Assembly: GCA_015485375.1 (NCBI GenBank)
Contig: WFTU01000034.1
Coordinates: 1-11,331 of the forward strand
DNA: 11,331 nucleotides
Direction: 5' to 3'
Source: Paracoccaceae bacterium
GTDB lineage: Bacteria > Pseudomonadota > Alphaproteobacteria > Rhodobacterales > Rhodobacteraceae
Numbering within the stretch: position 1 is the stretch's first letter; every line of letters begins with the position of its first letter. The notes under the pieces are model-generated. The model saw only the letters and a list, made by a program, of their open reading frames with translations, searched no databases and had not been told where the DNA came from. Both the position numbers and the translations under genes were made by a program. Of the stretch, positions 6,837 through 11,331 are shown piece by piece.

Positions 6837-7363
6837 ACCGGAACCTGCCCGTACTTCGCGCGTTCCTCGATCAGGTCGAGAATCAGGGATTGCAGATCAT
6901 TGATCCGCGTCAGGTAATACTGGCGCGTTTCCGGCGGCAGCGAACCGTCGTCCGCCGCCAGTAAAGCCATAAGCGTATCGATTTCCTCGCGCGAAGCGCT
7001 GATCTGCTGGGTGATCTCGAAATAGCGCAGGCCATAGAAATTGGCGAGGCGCAAGCCGTCTACATCCGCAGTGCAAACGGGGTTGAGCTCGTCACCGCTG
7101 CGGCCCTTGGCATAGGCGTTCGGGCGGGTGCAATACTGTTTCAACCCCTCCGCACGGCCTTGCAGCCAAGCGGTCAGGTCCGGCGCTATGCCGAAATCGG
7201 AGCAGGATTCCCGGTGGCGCTCGATATAGCTTTCAAGCTGGCCGTTTACTCCGTCCTGATAGCCGATCCCCTGCCAGTCGCCATTGGTGCATTGTTCCTG
7301 TGTCAGGCTGGCACAGGCCGCCAGAATGAACAGGGGTGTGACGACATAAATCGGCTTGATCAT
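6833..7363 (-). CDS. DUF2799-type lipoprotein
   Basis: This is a 176-residue predicted lipoprotein. The signal (MIKPIYVVTPLFILAAC) ends in a lipobox with C17, followed by Ala-Ser, which favours outer-membrane sorting. The body carries the pattern I associate with DUF2799: CTNGDWQGIGYQDGVNG, IERHRESC and RAEGLKQYC. These have conserved Asp-Trp, Gly-rich and His/Arg/Glu positions. Four further cysteines (in QCTN, SCSD, YCTR and VCTA) could make two disulfides in the periplasm. The C-terminal third, from about residue 110, is predicted to be helical and possibly coiled (FEITQQISASREEIDTLM onward). The function of the family is unknown. I start at ATG 7363 because AAGGA lies 7 bases upstream and the signal peptide begins there; an upstream in-frame start at 7456 is rejected. 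It is divergent from the PAP2 gene and convergent with the transglycosylase. Confidence 0.85.
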   Translation of the reverse strand: MIKPIYVVTPLFILAACASLTQEQCTNGDWQGIGYQDGVNGQLESYIERHRESCSDFGIAPDLTAWLQGRAEGLKQYCTRPNAYAKGRSGDELNPVCTADVDGLRLANFYGLRYFEITQQISASREEIDTLMALLAADDGSLPPETRQYYLTRINDLQSLILDLIEERAKYGQVPV

Positions 7364-7409
7364 AACGAAATCCTTTATCTTGCGCTGGCTCCAGCATATA
7401 TCAGGGCGC

Positions 7410-7427
7410 AAATCCTGTGTAGGATTT
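7410..7427. promoter_or_regulatory. Perfect 18-bp dyad in the DUF2799/PAP2 divergent gap
   Basis: AAATCCT (7410-7416), GTGT (7417-7420) and AGGATTT (7421-7427) form an exact 7-bp inverted repeat. It lies nearly midway in the 114-bp space between two divergent genes, a usual place for an operator serving both. A further AAATCCT at 7368-7374 coincides with the Shine-Dalgarno site of the lipoprotein gene. No run of T follows on either strand, so a terminator is unlikely. I could not place -35/-10 boxes with confidence. Confidence 0.35.
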
Positions 7428-7477
7428 ATTCCGCAGCCGCCGATTCCGGCAAACATTCGCCCAAGGGGAAGCTATAG

Positions 7478-8215
7478 ATGTTTGGTCTTTCGTGGGAAGT
7501 CACCGGCTGGTGGATTGCGGTGGTTACCGTATTGTTCACCGCGCTGTTTTTGGTCTATCCGGATATCGACCTTTGGGTCTCTACCCGATTCTACGATCTG
7601 GAGGGCGGATTTGTCTGGCAGCATAACGCCGTGTTCCAGTTTATCCGCATGACCCTGATCTATTTGCTGGCCCTGTTCGGCCTTGCCAGTGTTGCGATGT
7701 TGTTGCGCAGCTGGGCGATCGGCAAGCGCCGCGCAGTGGCGGTCAACGTCTGGGGCTTCATCGTTACGACCTTTCTGGTCGGGCCGCTGTTCTTGGCAAA
7801 TTCCGTCCTGAAAACCTACTGGGGCCGTGCCCGCCCGCGCGATGTGGCACCCTTTGGCGGCGACAGCGCGTTTACGCCACCCTGGCTGATGACAGACCAG
7901 TGCGACGTGAACTGCTCCTTCGTTTCCGGCGAGGGTAGCGCGCTGGCGGCGGGGATTCTGGTGCTGGCGATTGTGGTAGGCCCGAACCTTCGCGGCATCT
8001 GGCGCTGGATTGCCGGGTTCGTCGTGTTGCCGCTGATGCTGTTCGGCATCGCCTTGCGCGTGATCGTCGGCGCGCATTTTTTCAGTGATACACTGTTTGC
8101 GATACTGCTGATGGCGCTGGTGACGTGGGTGTTCTACGGGTTGTTCAACATACAGAACTATCGCCATGACCTGACTTGGACGAACCTGAAAAAAGACCTG
8201 TCAAAGCCGCAGTGA
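7478..8215 (+). CDS. PAP2-family membrane phosphatase with a variant PSGH motif
   Basis: This is a 245-residue inner-membrane protein with about six hydrophobic segments, near residues 10-28, 58-76, 90-110, 155-170, 177-197 and 203-220. It carries the acid-phosphatase signature of the PAP2 superfamily: K112-x6-R119-P120, then a second block, then R194-x5-H200-x3-D204. H200 would be the nucleophile that takes the phosphoryl group. The second block, normally PSGH, reads VSGE (V149-E152) in NCSFVSGEGS, so the histidine is a glutamate. The serine before R194 is a leucine. Family members remove phosphate from undecaprenyl diphosphate, phosphatidylglycerophosphate, phosphatidate or lipid A; the substrate here cannot be chosen from sequence. 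The ATG at 7478 has AAGGGGA 8 bases upstream. Its 3' end overlaps the convergent NUDIX gene by 15 bases. Confidence 0.88.
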   Translation: MFGLSWEVTGWWIAVVTVLFTALFLVYPDIDLWVSTRFYDLEGGFVWQHNAVFQFIRMTLIYLLALFGLASVAMLLRSWAIGKRRAVAVNVWGFIVTTFLVGPLFLANSVLKTYWGRARPRDVAPFGGDSAFTPPWLMTDQCDVNCSFVSGEGSALAAGILVLAIVVGPNLRGIWRWIAGFVVLPLMLFGIALRVIVGAHFFSDTLFAILLMALVTWVFYGLFNIQNYRHDLTWTNLKKDLSKPQ

Positions 8216-8635
8216 TTGCACGAAAGCGCGGTCCCCGTCGCTGCCAAGCTGCGCGATAGCGGTTTCCGGAGTCATCCAGACAGCCGTGTGCATCGGCTCG
8301 ATCGGATCGGATTTGCGGATCACCGGACGACACAGATAGATGTGACAGACCTTGTGGGCGCAAAGGTCATACTCGGGCATATAGGTAAAATTGGAATAGA
8401 CCCCGAGACGCCGCTCGATGGCTATCGTCCAGCCGGTTTCCTCGTAGGCCTCGCGGTGTAGCGCCTGTATCGGGCTTTCACCGGGATCGATGCCGCCGCC
8501 GGGGAGCTGGAATTCGGGGAAAGGCTCTTCCTGTTCGGTAATCAACAGATCGCGCCCGCGCCGGATCACCGCATAGGCGCCATGGCGGATTTTATAGGTA
8601 ACGCCCTTGACCGGCGGATTTCCGAAACGTCTCAT
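8201..8635 (-). CDS. NUDIX hydrolase
   Basis: This is a 144-residue cytoplasmic hydrolase of nucleoside diphosphates linked to another group. The complete Nudix box Gx5Ex7REUxEExGU spans residues 47-69, with G47, E53, R61-E62, E65-E66 and G68, giving the metal-binding helix. The strand before it (FPEFQLPGGGI) and the segment GVYSNFTYMPEY after it fit the fold. The specificity (for example ADP-ribose, diadenosine polyphosphates or damaged dNTPs) is not clear; there is no extra specificity motif that I recognise. I start at ATG 8635 (MRRFGNPPVKG), the usual place for relatives, although no good Shine-Dalgarno site is visible; a GTG at 8671 would add 12 residues and is no better supported. It converges on the PAP2 gene (15-base overlap) and is divergent from the glycosyltransferase with a 111-bp gap. 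Confidence 0.9.
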   Translation of the reverse strand: MRRFGNPPVKGVTYKIRHGAYAVIRRGRDLLITEQEEPFPEFQLPGGGIDPGESPIQALHREAYEETGWTIAIERRLGVYSNFTYMPEYDLCAHKVCHIYLCRPVIRKSDPIEPMHTAVWMTPETAIAQLGSDGDRAFVQSLRL

Positions 8636-8660
8636 GCAGGCATTTCTGGCACATTCAAAC

Positions 8661-8711
8661 GGGGATTTCACGCGAATTGTTTTGAGCCTTCTATGTAGCG
8701 GGAAAATCCCC
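8661..8711. repeat. 8-bp inverted repeat in the NUDIX/glycosyltransferase divergent gap
   Basis: GGGGATTT (8661-8668) is matched exactly by AAATCCCC (8704-8711), 35 bases away, within the 111-bp gap 8636-8746. It could be a spaced operator or chance. No convincing promoter hexamers were found in this gap. Confidence 0.2.
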
Positions 8712-8746
8712 TACTCTTGTCCGGATTTTTCGATTATCAGGCGTCC

Positions 8747-10312
8747 ATGGCGAAGATCTGTTTCATTCTGTTGTGTCACAAAAACCCGGCCCAGGTGGTG
8801 GAGCAGGTCGATATGCTGACCCGTGCCGGAGACTTCGTAGCGGTGCATTTCGACGCCAACGGATCGGCGGCGGACTTCCGGATATTGCAGGACGGGCTGG
8901 GCGACAATCCGAATGTGGTTTTCGCCAAACGGGTGAAATGCGGCTGGGGGGAATGGTCGCTGGTGCAGGGGACGCTGAACGCGGTTAGTGCAGGATATGA
9001 ATCCTTCCCCGAGGCAACCCATTTCTACATGCTCAGCGGCGATTGCATGCCGATCAAGCCGGTCAGCCATATGCACCGGTTCCTGCGCGAGAACGACAAG
9101 GATTTTATCGAACACAACGACTTTTTCGAGAGTGACTGGATCAAGGTCGGTCTGAAAGAGGAACGCCTCGTCTATCGTCACTGGTTCAACGAGCGGGCAC
9201 GCAAGCCGCTGTTCTATGCCTCGGTTCAGGTCCAGCGGGCGCTGAAACTGGAACGCCCGCTGCCCGAGGGCCTGCAGATCATGATCGGTTCGCAATGGTG
9301 GTGCCTGCGCCGCGATACCATCGGCAAGCTTCTGGCATTGCTGAAAAAACGCCCCGATATCGTGCGGTTTTTCAAAACCACATGGATACCGGACGAGACG
9401 TTTTTTCAAACCCTCGTGCTGAATCTGGTGCCGCGCGGCGAGGTGGTGTCCCGCACGCTGACATTCCTGTCCTTCTCGGATTACGGATTGCCAACGGTGT
9501 TTTACGGCGACCACCTCGATTTTCTGCTGTCGCAGGATTACCTGTTTGCCCGCAAGATATCACCCGAGGCCGATGACCTGAAAGCGCGGCTGGCCGAGGA
9601 GTTCACCAGCGACAACGAGGTGCAAACCGGACCGGACGGGCGGCGGCTGATTTCCTATCTCAACAACCGCGGGCGCTCCGGCCATCGTTTCGGCGAACGT
9701 TTCTGGGAACGCGGCAGCCGGATCGGGCGGCAGAACACGCTTCAGGTGGTGCTGTGCAAGAAATGGCACGTCGGCAAACGCTTTGCCGAGGCTTTTGCGC
9801 AGGCGAACGGGGTAAAATCGCTCGGCTATGTTTTCGATGAATCGGGCACGGGGTTACCGGACCTTGGCGGGCTGGAACACTCGCGCCCGAAACGCAACCG
9901 GCATCGGCGGGCCTTCCTGAAGCTGCTCTATGAACAGCTCGACACCGACGCGCTAACCATCTGCATGGACCCGAGCAACCTTGAAACCCTCGCCGATTTC
10001 GCCGGAGACCGCTGCCACCTGCGGGTGCTGGACGTGGGCTGCACCTTCGATGACGACTATCTGGTCGGCCATGCCCAGCGCATCGGCCTGTCGGACGGAC
10101 AGACGCAAACCGAGGTCAACAATGCCCTGATCGCCGCCCTGCACAACAACATTCGCGCCGATCACGAGGCCCTGCAGGAGATGGGGCTTCCGGCGCTGTT
10201 CTTCGTGCATGAAAAACACGATACCGATTCCAACGCGGTGGCCCTTGCCGCCTTCCTGAAAATCCCGCAACATCGGGCCGAAAATATCGCCCGCGATCTG
10301 TCTTTTGAATGA
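8747..10312 (+). CDS. GT14-type (core-2/I-branching) glycosyltransferase with an unassigned C-terminal domain
   Basis: This is a 521-residue soluble protein with two parts. Residues 1 to about 290 match the core-2/I-branching beta-1,6-N-acetylglucosaminyltransferase family (GT14): an N-terminal FILLCHKNP, HFDAN (34-38), GWGEWSLVQGTLNA (66-79), the donor-site motif LSGDCMPIK (96-104), QWWCLRR (183-189) and WIPDETFFQT (213-222), whose Asp-Glu pair is the expected catalytic region. Members transfer GlcNAc or xylose; the acceptor here is unknown, and cell-surface polysaccharide is a reasonable guess. Residues from about 328 to the end form a separate alternating alpha/beta domain without a recognised active site; I recall a Rhodobacteraceae DUF attached to such enzymes (possibly DUF5928) but cannot confirm it. 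There is no signal peptide or membrane helix. ATG 8747 was chosen because the family motif starts there; only a weak CAGG precedes it. The stop lies 9 bases before the HIT gene. Confidence 0.85.
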   Translation: MAKICFILLCHKNPAQVVEQVDMLTRAGDFVAVHFDANGSAADFRILQDGLGDNPNVVFAKRVKCGWGEWSLVQGTLNAVSAGYESFPEATHFYMLSGDCMPIKPVSHMHRFLRENDKDFIEHNDFFESDWIKVGLKEERLVYRHWFNERARKPLFYASVQVQRALKLERPLPEGLQIMIGSQWWCLRRDTIGKLLALLKKRPDIVRFFKTTWIPDETFFQTLVLNLVPRGEVVSRTLTFLSFSDYGLPTVFYGDHLDFLLSQDYLFARKISPEADDLKARLAEEFTSDNEVQTGPDGRRLISYLNNRGRSGHRFGERFWERGSRIGRQNTLQVVLCKKWHVGKRFAEAFAQANGVKSLGYVFDESGTGLPDLGGLEHSRPKRNRHRRAFLKLLYEQLDTDALTICMDPSNLETLADFAGDRCHLRVLDVGCTFDDDYLVGHAQRIGLSDGQTQTEVNNALIAALHNNIRADHEALQEMGLPALFFVHEKHDTDSNAVALAAFLKIPQHRAENIARDLSFE

Positions 10313-10321
10313 GGCCCACAC

Positions 10322-10705
10322 ATGCCCTATGAATACGACGAGGAAAACATCTTCGCCAAAATCATCCGCCACGAGATTCCCAACGATACGGTCATGGAAA
10401 CCGAATACACGCTGGCCTTTCGCGATATAACCCCGCAGGCGCCGGAACATATTCTGGTGATCCCGAAAGGGTATTACGTGAATTACGACCACTTCGCGCA
10501 AGAGGCCACAGACCCCGAAATCCTCGACTTTACCCGTGTGATCGGTGCCATCACGCACGCCATCGGCGCGACCCCCGGAAACGGTGGCGAGGGCTACCGC
10601 CTGATTGCCAACGCCGGCCGCAACGGTGTGCAGGAGGTGCCGCACCTGCATGTGCATATCCTCGGTGGCCGACCTCTGGGCCGTATGTTACAACGCGCTG
10701 AATAA
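10322..10705 (+). CDS. HIT (histidine triad) family protein
   Basis: This is a 127-residue cytoplasmic protein of the HINT branch, whose members hydrolyse nucleoside phosphoramidates and aminoacyl-adenylates via a covalent nucleotidyl-histidine. The triad HLHVHIL is at 108-114, with H108, H110 and H112, preceded by the expected NAGRNGVQEVPHL. The N-terminal IFAKIIRHEIPNDTV and the central APEHILVIPK are also typical. The length is close to the usual value for bacterial Hint proteins. GAGG at 10311-10314 overlaps the stop of the glycosyltransferase gene and lies 7 bases before the ATG, so the two are probably co-transcribed. The zinc-finger gene starts 12 bases after its stop. The physiological substrate cannot be read from the sequence. 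Confidence 0.94.
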   Translation: MPYEYDEENIFAKIIRHEIPNDTVMETEYTLAFRDITPQAPEHILVIPKGYYVNYDHFAQEATDPEILDFTRVIGAITHAIGATPGNGGEGYRLIANAGRNGVQEVPHLHVHILGGRPLGRMLQRAE

Positions 10706-10717
10706 ACGGAGAGCAAA

Positions 10718-10891
10718 ATGACAATCGAAGCACCCGAAACCGAAGAAGTCACCAAAGCCAATGTCATGTGCGACGGCAATGGAGAGCATCCGCGTGTCTA
10801 TCTGACCATTCCGGCCGACAAGGGCTTCGTCGAATGCCCCTATTGCGACAAGAAATTCGTCCTGAAGGCGGGTTCCGGCTCCGGCCACTGA
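10718..10891 (+). CDS. Small CHCC zinc-finger domain protein
   Basis: This is a 57-residue protein starting at an ATG with GGAGAG just upstream (10708-10713). Four ligands of the zf-CHCC pattern are visible: C18, H24, C40 and C43, in VMCDGNGEHPRVYL and FVECPYCDKKFVL. This domain is also found in the NDUFS6/13-kDa subunit of mitochondrial complex I, where it binds zinc, and stand-alone copies are common in alphaproteobacteria. The N-terminal 15 residues are acidic and probably disordered; the C-terminus is a short Gly/Ser tail. A role in complex I assembly is an inference from the mitochondrial homologue; nothing beside it encodes other complex I parts. It sits 12 bases after the HIT gene and its stop is one base before the polA ATG, so all three likely share a transcript. 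Confidence 0.9.
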   Translation: MTIEAPETEEVTKANVMCDGNGEHPRVYLTIPADKGFVECPYCDKKFVLKAGSGSGH

Positions 10892-10892
10892 T

Positions 10893-11331
10893 ATGGCGTT
10901 CGGCAAGGGGCACCATCTGCATCTGATTGACGGCTCGGGATTCATTTTCCGCGCCTATCACGCCTTGCCGCCGCTGACACGCAAGTCGGATGGCCTGCCG
11001 GTGGGCGCGCTCGCCGGATTCTGCAACATGATCTACAAGATGGTCGAGGATAATACCGGCCATGACGCGCCCACCCATGTGGCGGTGATTTTCGATGCCA
11101 AGGGGCCGACATTCCGCTCCGAAATCTATCCCGAATACAAGGCCAACCGGCCGCCTGCGCCCGAGGACCTCGTGCCGCAGTTCCCGTTGATCCGCGATGC
11201 AACGCGGGCCTTCAACCTGCCGTCCGTCGAACTCGAGGGTTACGAGGCCGATGACATTATCGCCACCTACGCCACGCAAGCGCGCGAGGCTGGCGGTCGG
11301 GTGACGATCATTTCCTCGGACAAGGACCTGA
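10893..11331 (+). CDS. polA: DNA polymerase I, N-terminal 146 residues (cut by window edge)
   Basis: PolA fills gaps and removes RNA primers in replication and repair. Only the start of the 5'-3' exonuclease (flap nuclease) domain is in the window: 146 full codons plus one base, reading open to the edge. The acidic metal ligands known from E. coli Pol I are in place: D13 (LIDGSGFIFRAY), D68 (VIFDAKGPTFR), D120 and D121 (EGYEADDIIATYA), and D143 and D145 (SSDKDL). EYKANRPPAPEDL is also typical. An active flap nuclease is therefore expected. The ATG at 10893 comes one base after the zinc-finger stop; I see no strong Shine-Dalgarno site, which points to translational coupling or read-through from the upstream gene. 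Whether the proofreading and polymerase domains follow cannot be seen. Confidence 0.96.
   Translation, partial: MAFGKGHHLHLIDGSGFIFRAYHALPPLTRKSDGLPVGALAGFCNMIYKMVEDNTGHDAPTHVAVIFDAKGPTFRSEIYPEYKANRPPAPEDLVPQFPLIRDATRAFNLPSVELEGYEADDIIATYATQAREAGGRVTIISSDKDL

Noticed and set aside
7364..7456. Upstream start for the DUF2799 lipoprotein
   Set aside because: It would bury the signal peptide behind 31 residues and has no ribosome-binding site, whereas the ATG at 7363 has AAGGA at good spacing.
7364..8711. AAATCC recurring in several intergenic gaps, suggesting a shared regulon site
   Set aside because: The same hexamer also occurs several times inside coding regions (for example near 5003, 6396 and 6644), and its complement resembles a ribosome-binding site, so chance is enough.
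1..11331. Search for mobile elements, CRISPR arrays, tRNA/rRNA genes, riboswitches and defence-type gene clusters
   Set aside because: I saw no spaced repeats, transposase or integrase motifs, clover-leaf genes or defence domains. The CPBP protein alone, despite the abortive-infection name of its family, is not evidence for a defence system.

Overview
This window looks like ordinary chromosomal DNA from an alphaproteobacterium, most likely a member of the Rhodobacterales (Roseobacter/Rhodobacteraceae). Coding density is high and the DNA is fairly GC-rich, with GC-rich third positions. The protein sequences are typical of that group: AccD and FolC as a translationally coupled pair, a 577-residue IlvD, a small HIT protein, a CHCC zinc-finger protein and PolA in a row, and several lipoproteins and unknown proteins of a kind I associate with roseobacters. 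The assignment rests on recognition, not on a database search. I see no rRNA, tRNA, insertion sequence, phage gene, integrase, CRISPR array or origin.

Layout. Positions 1-2461 are on the minus strand: a CPBP-family membrane protease, then accD, then folC, which runs off the left edge. Positions 2585-6836 are on the plus strand: ilvD, a lipoprotein of unknown function that overlaps the ilvD end, an unknown soluble protein four bases later, and an MltB-type lytic transglycosylase with its own leader. A DUF2799-type lipoprotein (6833-7363, minus) meets the transglycosylase tail to tail, and the two stop codons share bases. A PAP2-family membrane phosphatase (7478-8215, plus) then meets a NUDIX hydrolase (8201-8635, minus), again tail to tail with a 15-base overlap. 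From 8747 to the right edge everything is on the plus strand: a two-domain GT14-type glycosyltransferase, a HIT protein, a 57-residue CHCC zinc-finger protein and the 5' end of polA.

How the genes fit together. Several basic housekeeping activities sit side by side: fatty-acid precursor supply (AccD), folate polyglutamylation (FolC), branched-chain amino-acid synthesis (IlvD), nucleotide clean-up (NUDIX, HIT) and DNA repair/replication (PolA). They are interspersed with cell-envelope genes: two lipoproteins, a lytic transglycosylase, a PAP2 phosphatase, a CPBP protease and a sugar transferase. There are three divergent intergenic regions of about 110-125 bp (2462-2584, 7364-7477, 8636-8746), which must hold most of the promoters. 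No stretch longer than 125 bp lacks a gene.

I found no convincing new multi-gene system. The items most worth a second look are the PAP2 enzyme, whose catalytic PSGH motif reads VSGE; the unassigned C-terminal half of the glycosyltransferase; the unknown lipoprotein and soluble-protein pair coupled to ilvD; and several short perfect dyads in the intergenic DNA.
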